Positions 23,239 through 32,596 of a DNA stretch of 39,963 nucleotides are shown piece after piece. Each line of letters opens with the position of its first letter. Within the stretch, counting starts at the first letter, position 1. The notes under the pieces were generated by a model. It was given only the letters and a program-made list of their open reading frames with translations. It did not search any database and had not been told where the DNA came from. Position numbers and translations under genes: made by a program. Source of the DNA: an uncultured Bacteroidales bacterium (GTDB taxonomy: Bacteria; Bacteroidota; Bacteroidia; Bacteroidales; UBA932); contig CAMJKI010000013.1 in NCBI GenBank assembly GCA_946406355.1, positions 1 through 39,963 on the forward strand. Direction: 5' to 3'.

Positions 23239-25311
23239 ATGATTTGCACCTCCATACAGAATAAGGAACTGCAGGAAATCCTGGACCTGCTGGACAGCGG
23301 GGCCGTAGAAATGGCCGAAATCCGCCTGGACCGCTGCGCTCTGGAGGAAGAGGACATCGATCTGCTGTTCTCCGGCTCCGATGTGCCGCTCATTGCCACC
23401 TGCCGCCTGAACGAGGAATCGCAGGGACCGGAACTGCTGGAGCGGGCCATAAAAGCCGGCGCCAAGTACGTAGATCTGGAGATGGAGGCGCCCGCAACAG
23501 TAGGCCGGCGCATCCGCGAAGCCTGCCGGGAGTATGGAACGGTACTCATCCGTTCCTACCACAACTTCACGGAAACTCCGCCGCTTCCGGTGCTGAAAAG
23601 CCTGGTGGAGCGGGCCCGCCAGTTTGGCGGTGAAGTGGTAAAAATCGTAACTACAGCTACTTCCAAGGCCGATTCGGCCACGGTTATGGAACTTTACAAA
23701 GAGGCCAGGCCGGGAACGCTGGTGGCCTTTTGCATGGGCGAAGAAGGCCGTGAAAGCCGGCTGGAAGCCTTGCGACTTGGAGCCCCCTACACCTATGCCT
23801 GCTTAACGGAAGAAGAGGCAACGGCGCCTGGCCAGTGGACGGCAGAAGCCATGCAGAAGGCTGTGTATGGCGATTTTCGCTTTATCCAGGCGGGCAGCCT
23901 GCCCATGCCTTCGTCCAAGAGTTTTGCCCAGCGGGTTATCATTGCCGCCGCGCTGGCCGATGGAACTTCGCATCTGAGCGGCTATACGCCCTGCGGCGAT
24001 AACGAAAGCGCCCTGGCGGTGGCCCGTGCCTTGGGCGCCGAAGTAAAGATAGACGGGAACCTTCTCACAATCAGTGGGATAGCTGCGTCAAAAGGCTGCT
24101 GCAAAGACTTGCAGGAGCTCCATACCGGCGAATCCGGTTTCCTTACCCGCCTGATGGTACCTCTTATGGCCGTTCTGCCGGAAGGTCCGGTGCGTATGAC
24201 GGGTGAAAAAACCCTCTTAAAACGCCCTCTGGCCGATGCGCACGACATTATGGCCGCTTTCGGCGTCCGTTTGTATCCGGAAAGTAACAATTTTGTTAAC
24301 CCGGCCAAAAACGCAGATTTTAACGAAAACAAAAACGTTTCAGATACACGAAAATCAGACTGTTACCTTCCAATGACCGTTTCCGGGCCGCTCATTCCCG
24401 GAAGGGCCGATATTTCCGGAAAAGGAGGGTCTCAGCTGATATCGGGCCTGCTGGCCGCCCTGCCCCTCGCCGGCGGTAAATCTACGGTGTATGTGCATGA
24501 GCCCAAGAGCATTCCTTACCTGTTCATTACGGTGGATGTGCTCAAAAACTTCGGCATTAAGATAGCATCGGAGATGGAAGGCGGGGAAGATTTCCTGCAA
24601 ACCCAGGACTGGGGCCTGTGCACGGGTCTCAATTTCCGGATAAAAGGCGACCAGCGCTATCGGGCGGCCGATTTTGCCATCGAGGCCGACTGGTCCGGCG
24701 CCGCCCCCTTCCTCACTGCCGGTGCCATCTTCGGCCAGGTGGAAGTGGAAGGGCTTGATACCCAAAGCCTTCAGGCCGACATTTCCATCATGGACATCCT
24801 GATGGACGCCGGTGCCAGCATGTCGCAGCAGGAGGGTCCCACTCCTTCAAGCGGTCCCATCCGGGTGCAGCGTGCCCCGCTGAACGCCTTCTCCACGGAC
24901 TTGAACAATTGCCCGGACCTGTTCCCCATGGTAGCCGTGCTGGCCGCTTTCTGCCCCGGCGAAAGCCATATCCTGGGCGTAGAGCGGCTCCGGCACAAGG
25001 AAACCGACCGCGCCGCCGCCATAGAGGCCATGCTTTCTAAGATGGGTGTTCCGGTGCAAATTATTGAAGATGAAATGATTATTACGGGCATGGGCCTCAC
25101 GCAGCGCATCCTTACCGGAAACCTGCTGAAAGGCGGAGCATTCCCTTCCTATGCCGACCACCGCATGGTAATGGCCCTGAAGGTGGCCGCCCTGGGAGCC
25201 CGGGAGCCGGTGATTATAGACGACACCACTTGCGTGGCCAAGTCCTTCCCTTCCTTCAACGAAGTATTTAACGTCATGACCGGCTCCCACCGGCCATCTC
25301 ATACCCAATAG
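23239..25311 (+). CDS. aroDA: Fused 3-dehydroquinate dehydratase (type I) - EPSP synthase
   Basis: One 690-aa reading frame carries two shikimate enzymes. Residues 1-210 are a type I dehydroquinase with catalytic His108 (RSYHNF) and Schiff-base Lys135 (VVKIVTTA). Residues 214-690 are EPSP synthase: LPMPSSKSFAQR at 221-232, GESGFLTRLM at 298-306, GKGGSQLISGLLA near 394, and the late HKETDR region. AroE, which acts between the two, is not in the window. At about 348-375 the EPSP half has an AT-rich Asn/Lys-rich insertion (nt 24280-24363) between VRLYPE and CYLPMTVSG. The gene ends three bases before aroC. Confidence 0.93.
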   Translation: MICTSIQNKELQEILDLLDSGAVEMAEIRLDRCALEEEDIDLLFSGSDVPLIATCRLNEESQGPELLERAIKAGAKYVDLEMEAPATVGRRIREACREYGTVLIRSYHNFTETPPLPVLKSLVERARQFGGEVVKIVTTATSKADSATVMELYKEARPGTLVAFCMGEEGRESRLEALRLGAPYTYACLTEEEATAPGQWTAEAMQKAVYGDFRFIQAGSLPMPSSKSFAQRVIIAAALADGTSHLSGYTPCGDNESALAVARALGAEVKIDGNLLTISGIAASKGCCKDLQELHTGESGFLTRLMVPLMAVLPEGPVRMTGEKTLLKRPLADAHDIMAAFGVRLYPESNNFVNPAKNADFNENKNVSDTRKSDCYLPMTVSGPLIPGRADISGKGGSQLISGLLAALPLAGGKSTVYVHEPKSIPYLFITVDVLKNFGIKIASEMEGGEDFLQTQDWGLCTGLNFRIKGDQRYRAADFAIEADWSGAAPFLTAGAIFGQVEVEGLDTQSLQADISIMDILMDAGASMSQQEGPTPSSGPIRVQRAPLNAFSTDLNNCPDLFPMVAVLAAFCPGESHILGVERLRHKETDRAAAIEAMLSKMGVPVQIIEDEMIITGMGLTQRILTGNLLKGGAFPSYADHRMVMALKVAALGAREPVIIDDTTCVAKSFPSFNEVFNVMTGSHRPSHTQ

Positions 25312-25314
25312 CGC

Positions 25315-26235
25315 ATGAACACTTTTGGTAACAAATTCAGAGTAAGCATTTTCGGCGAGTCCCACGGCCAGCGTATCGGCGTGGTGCTGGATGGTGTTAA
25401 ACCCGGCCTGCCCCTTTGCGAAGAGGATTTCCGGGCCGATCTGGCCCGCCGCAAGGCCGGCGCGCCCGGCACTACCCCTCGCATCGAAGCCGACGAGCCG
25501 GAAATTGTTTCCGGCGTATTCGAAGGCCATACTACCGGTGCTCCGCTTACTATTTTGTTCAAAAACGAGAATACCCGCAGCCAGGACTATGCCGCTTTCC
25601 GCGAGCATCCCCGTCCCGGTCATGCCGACCGTACGGCCGCCATCAAGTTCCAGGGTTTCAACGACCCCCGGGGCGGCGGACATTTCTCCGGACGCATCAC
25701 GCTGGGCATCGTGGCCGCCGGCGTAGTGGCCAAGAAAATGGCCGCCTACAGCTATGAGGCCGAGATTCTGGAGATTGGCGGCAACATCCGAAGAGAAGAA
25801 TGGCCGGTGCTCATCGAGCAGACCCGGGCCGAGGGAGATTCCCTGGGCGCCGTGGTGGAATGCCGGGTGAGCGGCCTGCCCGCCGGACTGGGCGAACCCT
25901 TCTGGGACAGTGTAGAATCCCGCCTGGCCCACGCCGTTTTTGCCATTCCGGGCGTGCGGGGCATTGAATTCGGCGACGGTTTTGCCGCTTCCCGGAAGAA
26001 GGGATCGGAACACAACGACGCCTTCGGCCCGGATGGCGTTCCCGTCACCAACTACGCCGGCGGCGTAAACGGCGGCATAACCAATGGTAATCCGCTGGTG
26101 TTCCGCGTGGCCTTCAAACCCACCGCCAGCATTGCCAAGGCCGGCATCCCCGGCCGTCACGACGTATGTTTCGCCCTCCGCACTCCGGTGATTGTGGAGG
26201 CTATGGCGGCCATCGTACTGGCCGATTACAAATAA
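25315..26235 (+). CDS. aroC: Chorismate synthase, compact form
   Basis: The 306-aa protein makes chorismate from EPSP with reduced FMN. Conserved segments are present: FGESHGQRIGVVLDG near residue 13, RPGHADRTA, GGGHFSGRIT, the later SEHNDAF, and NGGITNGNP. It is about 45-50 residues shorter than usual. By eye the missing parts are the loop after EILEIGG, the stretch between AFKPTASI and GRHD, and the C-terminal tail. No frameshift or stop explains this, and the flavin and phosphate-binding motifs are intact, so it is probably functional. Confidence 0.93.
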   Translation: MNTFGNKFRVSIFGESHGQRIGVVLDGVKPGLPLCEEDFRADLARRKAGAPGTTPRIEADEPEIVSGVFEGHTTGAPLTILFKNENTRSQDYAAFREHPRPGHADRTAAIKFQGFNDPRGGGHFSGRITLGIVAAGVVAKKMAAYSYEAEILEIGGNIRREEWPVLIEQTRAEGDSLGAVVECRVSGLPAGLGEPFWDSVESRLAHAVFAIPGVRGIEFGDGFAASRKKGSEHNDAFGPDGVPVTNYAGGVNGGITNGNPLVFRVAFKPTASIAKAGIPGRHDVCFALRTPVIVEAMAAIVLADYK

Positions 26236-26241
26236 CTGTCA

Positions 26242-28683
26242 GTGAAGAGATTACTCCTAATATTCACGCTCCTGTCCCTGGTCCTTTCGGCTGGGGCGCA
26301 GCGCAATACCGCCACCGTGAGCGGCTATATCACCGACTCCGAAAGCGGGGAAACCCTCCTGGGTGCCGGCGTACTGGTAGCCGACGGGGCCAAAACGCCC
26401 ACCGGTGCCGTCACCAACGTCTATGGCTACTACACGCTCACCATTCCCAAGGGCTCCACAAGCCTGCAGTACAGCTACGTGGGCTATTCCGGCCAAACGG
26501 TGCAGCTGAACCTGCAGCGGGATACTACCATTAATATTATCCTTTCGCCGTCGGCTTCCCTGGAAGAGGCGGTGGTGGTGGCCCAGAAAGACGCCGGCAT
26601 CCAGTCCACCTACCTGGGCGCCATCGACATCCCGCTGAACCAGATTATGAATACGCCGGTGGTTTTCGGCGAGGCCGATGTGCTCAAAGCCATCCAGCTG
26701 ATGCCGGGCGTACAGGGCGGAAACGAAGGATTCACAGGACTTTACGTCCGCGGCGGCGGGGCCGATGAAAACCTGATTCTGCTGGACGGCGTACCCATCT
26801 ACAACGTAGATCACATGCTGGGCATCCTGTCCGTCTTCCAGACCGAGGCAGTGAAAAAGGTTACCCTGTACAAAGGTTCCTTCCCGGCCCGCTACGGCGG
26901 CAGGGTGTCGTCTATCGTGGATATCCGCACCAACGACGGCAATATGAAGGAAACCCACGGCAGCATCGGCGTGGGCGTCCTTACGGAGAAAGTGCATCTG
27001 GAAGGGCCCATCGTCAAGGATCGGCTCAGCTATTCCATCAGTGGCCGCGGCCTGCACACGCTGCTGTACGACCCTATTATCCGTGCCGCCATGGGGAAAG
27101 GCCGATACGGCAACTATTTCTTCTACGACCTTTCCGGAAAGCTCACCTGGCGCCTGTCCGACAAAGACCGCTTCTTCCTGGCGGCCTACAGCGGCAAGGA
27201 CAAAATGGGCATCCAGTTCGAGGATGACGAAAACAGCGCCCTGGTTTACGAGGAAGTGGACCAGGCGCCCACCAATTACTTCTTCCGTACCGACATGGGT
27301 ATCGGCTGGGGCAATAACGTGGCTTCGCTGCGCTGGAACCACATTTTCTCCAGCAAGCTCTTCTCCAATACCACGGTGGCGTTCAACCAGTACAAGATGC
27401 TTATGCACATGGGTTTGCGCACCCAGCAGAACAACGAGAAAACACAGTTTGACGTAGATTACAACTCCGGCATCCGCGACTGGAGCGCCAAGATGGACTT
27501 CGACTATGTGCCCACGCCGGCGCATCTGGTGAAATTCGGCGCAGAGTACACCTACCATACCTTTGTGCCGGAGACCCTTACGGCTGTAATGAGCGAAACC
27601 ATCAACGACCAGACCAACGGGGAAGGCCTGAACTACCGTAGCCCGTACGAATCGTACGTGGGGCACGATATCGCGCTCTATGCCGAGGACGATTTTTCCA
27701 TCGGCAAGCATCTTACCGTGAATCCGGGCCTGTACGCCTCCCTGTTCATTGCCGACGGAAAGCCGTACTTCAACCTGCAGCCGCGCCTGTCGGCCAAGTA
27801 TGCGCTGGATAACGGGCTCTCCTTCAAGGCCGGTTATGCGCGCATGGCACAGTACGTCCATCTGCTCAGTTCCTTCTCCATTTCGCTGCCGCTGGACCTG
27901 TGGGTGCCCATCACCAAGAATATCAAGCCGGTAACCTCGGACCAGGTTTCGGCCGGTGTCTATTTCGACGGCCTTCCGGGCTGGGAATTCTCGCTGGAAG
28001 GCTACTGGAAGCACATCGATAACCTGCTGGAGTATAAGGACGGAACCATAGTGCTGGGCAACAGCATGGGTTGGGAAGACAAAGTGGAAATGGGCCAGGG
28101 CCGGGCCATGGGCCTGGAAGTGCTGGTGCAGAAAACCACCGGCAAGCTAACCGGCTGGGTGGCCTATACGCTGGCCAAGAGCGACCGCATCTTCCCCGAC
28201 GGATCCGTCAATCTGGGAAGGCGTTTCCCTTACAAGTACGACCGTCGGCACAACTTCAACATCAACATCAGTTACAAGTGGGGAAAGCATGTGGAGCTGA
28301 ATGCCGCATGGATTTTCGCCAGCGGCGGCACCACCACCATTCCGCTTCGCCGCACCGTGGTACTGGCGCCGGATTTCATTTACAATCCCGACGGCAACGG
28401 ACGCAGCCAGGTTCTTCAGGCGGCCGATTTTGTAGAGGAGCGCAACAACTACCGCCTGCCGCCCAGCCATCGGCTGAATGTGGGCGTGAACTTCCTGGCC
28501 GGCACGCACTGGATTTTCAACGTGAGCGTGTACAATCTGTACAACAACATGAATCCCAATCTGGTGTATGTAGATTACGAGACGGCCAAGGCCTCGGACG
28601 GAAGCTATTATACGCAGCCGGTAATGCAGAAGGTAACCATTCTGCCCATCATGCCGTCTGTCAGTATCACCTTTAAGTTCTGA
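26242..28683 (+). CDS. TonB-dependent receptor with carboxypeptidase-regulatory-like N-terminal domain
   Basis: The 813-aa protein starts at a GTG six bases after aroC and has a signal peptide ending SAGAQ (about residue 20). Residues 24-100 form the CarboxypepD-reg-like domain (ATVSGYITDSESGETL). The plug covers about 125-240 (LKAIQLMPGVQGG, GLYVRGGGADENLILLDGVP, YKGSFPARYGGRVSSIVDI). The rest is a 22-stranded-type barrel ending SVSITFKF. It is shorter than SusC and is the kind paired with DUF4249 lipoproteins; the ligand is unknown. The DUF4249 gene starts six bases after its stop. Confidence 0.9.
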   Translation: MKRLLLIFTLLSLVLSAGAQRNTATVSGYITDSESGETLLGAGVLVADGAKTPTGAVTNVYGYYTLTIPKGSTSLQYSYVGYSGQTVQLNLQRDTTINIILSPSASLEEAVVVAQKDAGIQSTYLGAIDIPLNQIMNTPVVFGEADVLKAIQLMPGVQGGNEGFTGLYVRGGGADENLILLDGVPIYNVDHMLGILSVFQTEAVKKVTLYKGSFPARYGGRVSSIVDIRTNDGNMKETHGSIGVGVLTEKVHLEGPIVKDRLSYSISGRGLHTLLYDPIIRAAMGKGRYGNYFFYDLSGKLTWRLSDKDRFFLAAYSGKDKMGIQFEDDENSALVYEEVDQAPTNYFFRTDMGIGWGNNVASLRWNHIFSSKLFSNTTVAFNQYKMLMHMGLRTQQNNEKTQFDVDYNSGIRDWSAKMDFDYVPTPAHLVKFGAEYTYHTFVPETLTAVMSETINDQTNGEGLNYRSPYESYVGHDIALYAEDDFSIGKHLTVNPGLYASLFIADGKPYFNLQPRLSAKYALDNGLSFKAGYARMAQYVHLLSSFSISLPLDLWVPITKNIKPVTSDQVSAGVYFDGLPGWEFSLEGYWKHIDNLLEYKDGTIVLGNSMGWEDKVEMGQGRAMGLEVLVQKTTGKLTGWVAYTLAKSDRIFPDGSVNLGRRFPYKYDRRHNFNINISYKWGKHVELNAAWIFASGGTTTIPLRRTVVLAPDFIYNPDGNGRSQVLQAADFVEERNNYRLPPSHRLNVGVNFLAGTHWIFNVSVYNLYNNMNPNLVYVDYETAKASDGSYYTQPVMQKVTILPIMPSVSITFKF

Positions 28684-28689
28684 CGCGCC

Positions 28690-29721
28690 ATGAAAAAACA
28701 GCTGTCAATAATTGCTCTTTTGCTTGCCGCGACGGGATGTATCAACAAGGTTCCCATCGATTTCGGTGAGGTAACGCCGCAGCTGGTGCTGAACGCGCAG
28801 CTGATGGCGGAAGAAGACGAACAGGCCATCTATCTGAGCGAGAGTACGCTGGCTACCATTAAACCGCTGCAGGGCGCCGAAGTTACGGTGCTGGTGGACG
28901 GAAAGCCTTATGCTACGGCCGTGGAGGCCGATGAAGTGGAGCAGGACAACCGTTATGCGTCGGCCTACCGCTTCCAGGGCGGTTTCCCTGCCGGCAGCCA
29001 GGTAAAGGTGACGGCCAAAAAGGGCTCCTGGGATGCCTGGGCGCAGGCCGAGGTGATTCCCCGGCCAGTGATTTCGGCCGTGGATACGCTCCGGTCCATG
29101 GAACGGGATATCGACTATTCCTATGAGGTTTTCCAGGTGAAAATCACCTTCAAGGACCTTCCGGGCAACAGTTATTACCGGGCGGGCGTAAGGGCCAACC
29201 ACCTGATTACGCAAGTGGGTTTCAACGGAGAAATCAGCGAGATACCCGTTACTTCCGAGCTGGCCATGAGCGGCAGCAAAGATCCGGTTCTGGGCGGAGC
29301 AACGGCGGGTATGTCCATCTTCAACCTGGACAAGACCTACCTGGCTTTCTCCGACGAGATGTTCCGCGATCAGGAATATACGCTCCGGCTCACCATCAAT
29401 TCGGACAGGCTGTATCCCTTTTATTATGTAATGGCGGATTTTGCACCGTCGTACTTCCTTATTTCCACAAGCCTGGTTCCCTGGCTGGAGTCCATTTCGC
29501 GGGAGGAATTCGACTACCTGAATGCGCTCAATAATCTGGAGAACTTCGGCTATACTGCGCAGGTGATAGTAGAGCCTACAACCCTTCCCACCAATATAAA
29601 TGGTGGCCTGGGCTTCTTTGCTGTGCGCAATCGTACCGAAGCTGCATCCGTGGCGCTGCCGCCGGTGCGGATAGATTATTATTACGGGACCGAAGACGAA
29701 CAACATGCAGGACAGCAATAA
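28690..29721 (+). CDS. DUF4249 domain lipoprotein
   Basis: The 343-aa protein has a lipobox (AATGC, Cys17). [19 protein letters not shown] and [11 protein letters not shown] in the N-terminal third match DUF4249 proteins, which accompany TonB receptors in Bacteroidetes and probably form a lid or partner on the cell surface. The remaining protein is beta-rich. It is the partner of the receptor just upstream. Its last 17 bases overlap the start of sufB, so both genes are likely cotranscribed. Confidence 0.85.
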   Translation: MKKQLSIIALLLAATGCINKVPIDFGEVTPQLVLNAQLMAEEDEQAIYLSESTLATIKPLQGAEVTVLVDGKPYATAVEADEVEQDNRYASAYRFQGGFPAGSQVKVTAKKGSWDAWAQAEVIPRPVISAVDTLRSMERDIDYSYEVFQVKITFKDLPGNSYYRAGVRANHLITQVGFNGEISEIPVTSELAMSGSKDPVLGGATAGMSIFNLDKTYLAFSDEMFRDQEYTLRLTINSDRLYPFYYVMADFAPSYFLISTSLVPWLESISREEFDYLNALNNLENFGYTAQVIVEPTTLPTNINGGLGFFAVRNRTEAASVALPPVRIDYYYGTEDEQHAGQQ

Positions 29722-31147
29722 AATCATACAGGAAGTCACCTCCGCCGAGTACAAGGAAGGCTTTGTGACCGACGTGGAGCAGGAGTTCATCCCCAAGGGG
29801 TTGAACGAGGATATCGTGCGCATGATATCGGCCCGGAAGGAAGAACCGGAGTGGCTGCTGGAATTCCGCCTGGACGCCTTCCGGAAGTGGCAGGCCATGC
29901 CGCAGCCAGACTGGGCGCATCTGGACATGCCGGAAATTGATTTTCAGGATATTATCTACTTTGCCGCGCCCAAGAAAGACAAGGACCGTCCCAAGGAGAT
30001 AGACCCCAAGCTGGCCGAAACCTTCGACAAGCTGGGCATTCCCCTGCAGGAGCGGGACGTGCTGGCCGGCGTGGTGGCGGTAGATGCTGTATTCGACTCT
30101 GTATCAGTTACTACTACCTTCCGGAAAACCCTGGCCGAAAAGGGCATCATCTTCTGCTCTTTTTCCGAGGCCGTGAAGGAGCATCCGGACCTGGTGCGCA
30201 AGTACCTGGCAACGGTGGTGCCCGCCAGCGACAACTTTTTTGCCGCCCTGAATTCGGCCGTTTTCTCCGACGGCTCCTTCTGCTACATTCCCAAGGGCGT
30301 CCGCTGCCCCATGGAGCTCTCCAGCTACTTCCGCATCAACGCCCGCGGCACCGGACAGTTCGAGCGTACGCTCATTGTGGCCGATGAAGGCTCCTACGTA
30401 AGCTACATGGAAGGCTGCACCGCCCCCATGCGCGACGAACAGCAACTGCACGCCGCTGTAGTGGAGATTATCGTGGAAAAGGATGCCGATGTAAAATATT
30501 CCACCGTGCAGAACTGGTATCCCGGCGATGCCGACGGAAAGGGCGGTATCCTGAACCTGGTTACCAAGCGCGGCATCTGCAAGGGTAGCGGCAGCCATCT
30601 GAGCTGGACGCAGGTGGAAACGGGATCGGCCATTACCTGGAAATACCCTTCCACTATTCTGAAAGGCGATTTTTCGGCGTCGGAGTTCTATTCCGTGGCC
30701 GTTACCAACAACCACCAGCAGGCCGATACGGGTACCAAGATGATTCACCTGGGACGGGGCACCAAGAGCCGGATTGTATCCAAGGGCATTTCGGCCGGTG
30801 TGAGCCAGAACAGCTACCGCGGCCTGGTGCGGATGGCGCGCGGCGCCGAGGGAGCCCGGAACTTCTCCCAGTGCGACAGCCTGCTGATAGGCTCCCGCTG
30901 CGGTGCCCATACCTTCCCGGACATCCAGAGCCAGAATCCCACCGCCACGGTGGAGCACGAAGCCACAACGTCCAAAATTTCCGAAGACCAGCTGTTCTAC
31001 TGCAACCAGCGGGGAATTGGTCCGGAAGAAGCTGTGGGACTGATAGTTAACGGCTATGCGCGGGAGGTGCTGTCCCGCCTGCCCATGGAATTTGCCGTAG
31101 AGGCGCAAAAGTTATTGCAAGTTTCCCTGGAGGGATCTGTAGGTTAA
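29705..31147 (+). CDS. sufB: Fe-S cluster assembly scaffold SufB
   Basis: The 480-aa protein is full length and highly typical: [59 protein letters not shown], and the C-terminal [10 protein letters not shown]. Cys433 and Glu462 (PMEFAVE) match the cluster-building Cys405/Glu434 of E. coli SufB in spacing. It forms SufBC2D, which assembles [4Fe-4S] clusters in the cytoplasm. The start at 29705 lies inside the DUF4249 gene; the next gene is the pnuC-like one, four bases later. Confidence 0.96.
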   Translation: MQDSNKIIQEVTSAEYKEGFVTDVEQEFIPKGLNEDIVRMISARKEEPEWLLEFRLDAFRKWQAMPQPDWAHLDMPEIDFQDIIYFAAPKKDKDRPKEIDPKLAETFDKLGIPLQERDVLAGVVAVDAVFDSVSVTTTFRKTLAEKGIIFCSFSEAVKEHPDLVRKYLATVVPASDNFFAALNSAVFSDGSFCYIPKGVRCPMELSSYFRINARGTGQFERTLIVADEGSYVSYMEGCTAPMRDEQQLHAAVVEIIVEKDADVKYSTVQNWYPGDADGKGGILNLVTKRGICKGSGSHLSWTQVETGSAITWKYPSTILKGDFSASEFYSVAVTNNHQQADTGTKMIHLGRGTKSRIVSKGISAGVSQNSYRGLVRMARGAEGARNFSQCDSLLIGSRCGAHTFPDIQSQNPTATVEHEATTSKISEDQLFYCNQRGIGPEEAVGLIVNGYAREVLSRLPMEFAVEAQKLLQVSLEGSVG

Positions 31148-31151
31148 TAAT

Positions 31152-31775
31152 ATGATAGACACAGTAATATTTGAATTAGCCGGCCGCCCGGTACTGCTGA
31201 TAGACCTTATTTCCAGTCTGTTGGGCCTTACCTGCGTGTTTTTGGCCGGTCGTAACTCCAAGTATAATTTCTGGGTAGGCTACCTGTACACGGCGGCGCT
31301 CTTTTTCCTGTTCTGGAACAAGAACCTGTACGCCAGCCTGCTGCTTCAGCCCATTTCTCTGGCCATCAATATCATGGGCCATTACCGCTGGACGCACCCC
31401 AAGCCGCAGGAACAGAGCTCGGAAGACAGCAAGGCGTTGAAAGTGAGCATGCTAAGCTGGCCGGAGCGCATCATGGCTGTAGCGGCCGTGCTGGTGATAG
31501 CCTTCGTGTGGGGCTGGACGCTGGACCGGCTGTTCCCGTCCGATCCGCACCCCTACCTGGATTCCTGCGTAACGGTGCTCATCCTCCTGGCCCAGCTGTT
31601 ATCGGCCCTTAAGAAGTGGGACTGCTGGATTGCCTGGCTGGTGGTGAACGTTACCCAGATTATCCTGCACATAAGCGTGGGCAACGTATTTATGCCGATA
31701 GTCTGCGCCCTTTATCTGGTAAACGGCCTCTGGTCGCTGGCCACCTGGATGAAACTGTATAAGAAACAAGCCTGA
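31152..31775 (+). CDS. pnuC: PnuC-like nicotinamide riboside/vitamin transporter
   Basis: The 207-aa protein is mostly membrane-spanning, with about seven hydrophobic segments. Motifs fit PnuC: NIMGHYRWTHP at 73-83 for the WxxW-type loop, and KKWDCWIAWLVVNV near 154-167. PnuC proteins carry out facilitated uptake of nicotinamide riboside or, in homologues, thiamine or riboflavin. It is inserted between sufB and sufC with four bases on the left and about 80 on the right. Its link to Fe-S biogenesis is not obvious. Confidence 0.83.
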   Translation: MIDTVIFELAGRPVLLIDLISSLLGLTCVFLAGRNSKYNFWVGYLYTAALFFLFWNKNLYASLLLQPISLAINIMGHYRWTHPKPQEQSSEDSKALKVSMLSWPERIMAVAAVLVIAFVWGWTLDRLFPSDPHPYLDSCVTVLILLAQLLSALKKWDCWIAWLVVNVTQIILHISVGNVFMPIVCALYLVNGLWSLATWMKLYKKQA

Positions 31776-31780
31776 TTAGC

Positions 31781-31826
31781 AGCAACTTAACGTTTTCTCC
31801 CTGTGTCTGGAATCACAGGGAGAAAA
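31781..31826. repeat. Intergenic hairpin repeat, copy 2
   Basis: TCTCCCTGTG (31796-31805) pairs with CACAGGGAGA (31814-31823) around eight bases, preceded by AGCAACTTAACG and followed by AAAAA. It matches the copy at 23173 at about 42 of 46 positions. Differences in the loop and flanks leave the stem intact. Confidence 0.8.
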
Positions 31827-31854
31827 ACAGAAACAATTGAAAATCAATAGGAAG

Positions 31855-32595
31855 ATGAATTTGCTGGAAATACACAACCTGCATGCCGGGATTGACGGCA
31901 AGGAAATCCTGAAGGGAATAGAGCTGGAGATCGGCCCCGGGGAGGTGCATGCCGTCATGGGACCCAACGGGGCGGGAAAAAGTACGCTGGGGGCGGTGCT
32001 TACGGGCCGACCGGGCTACGAAGTTACGGAAGGGACCGTGCTGTACAAGGGGCAGGACCTGCTGGCCATGGCGCCGGAAGAACGGGCCTGGGCCGGACTG
32101 TTCCTGAGCTTCCAGTACCCCATAGAGATTCCGGGTGTAACCATCACGGCCTTTATGAAGGCGGCGGTGAACGCCAAACGCAAGGTGCAGGGACTTCCGG
32201 AAATGAAGGCCGGGGAGTTCCTGAAGCTGATGAAGGAAAAGATGGCCTTTGTGCAGATGAAGCCGGAATTCGCCAAGCGGGAAGTGAACGTGGGCTTCAG
32301 CGGCGGCGAAAAGAAGCGCAACGAAATCTTCCAGATGGCCCTGCTGGATCCCACGCTGTCCATCCTGGACGAGACCGACAGCGGCCTGGACGTAGATGCC
32401 CTCAAGATAGTGGCCGATGGGGTAAATGCCTTAAGGAGCCCGGAAAAGAGCGCCATCATTGTAACGCACTACCAGAAGCTGCTGGAGTACGTGCAGCCCG
32501 ATGTGGTGCATGTGCTCAAGGCTGGCCGAATAGTGAAAACCGGCGGCCGGGAGCTCATAGAAGCCATTGAAACCAAAGGATTTGACCAGTTCTAG
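31855..32595 (+). CDS. sufC: Fe-S cluster assembly ATPase SufC
   Basis: The 246-aa ABC ATPase has Walker A GPNGAGKS (36-43), signature FSGGEKKRNEIFQ, Walker B with SILDETDSGLDVDALK, and the H-loop VTHYQKLLEY. All are characteristic of SufC rather than transport ABC proteins. It powers SufBC2D. The ATG at 31855 is preferred over an earlier TTG in frame at 31837. SufD follows after one base. Confidence 0.96.
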   Translation: MNLLEIHNLHAGIDGKEILKGIELEIGPGEVHAVMGPNGAGKSTLGAVLTGRPGYEVTEGTVLYKGQDLLAMAPEERAWAGLFLSFQYPIEIPGVTITAFMKAAVNAKRKVQGLPEMKAGEFLKLMKEKMAFVQMKPEFAKREVNVGFSGGEKKRNEIFQMALLDPTLSILDETDSGLDVDALKIVADGVNALRSPEKSAIIVTHYQKLLEYVQPDVVHVLKAGRIVKTGGRELIEAIETKGFDQF

Positions 32596-32596
32596 T

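Noticed and set aside
26257..28014. 585-codon minus-strand frame opposite the TonB receptor
   Set aside because: The plus-strand frame has signal peptide, plug and barrel motifs and tight operon spacing; the antisense frame has none.
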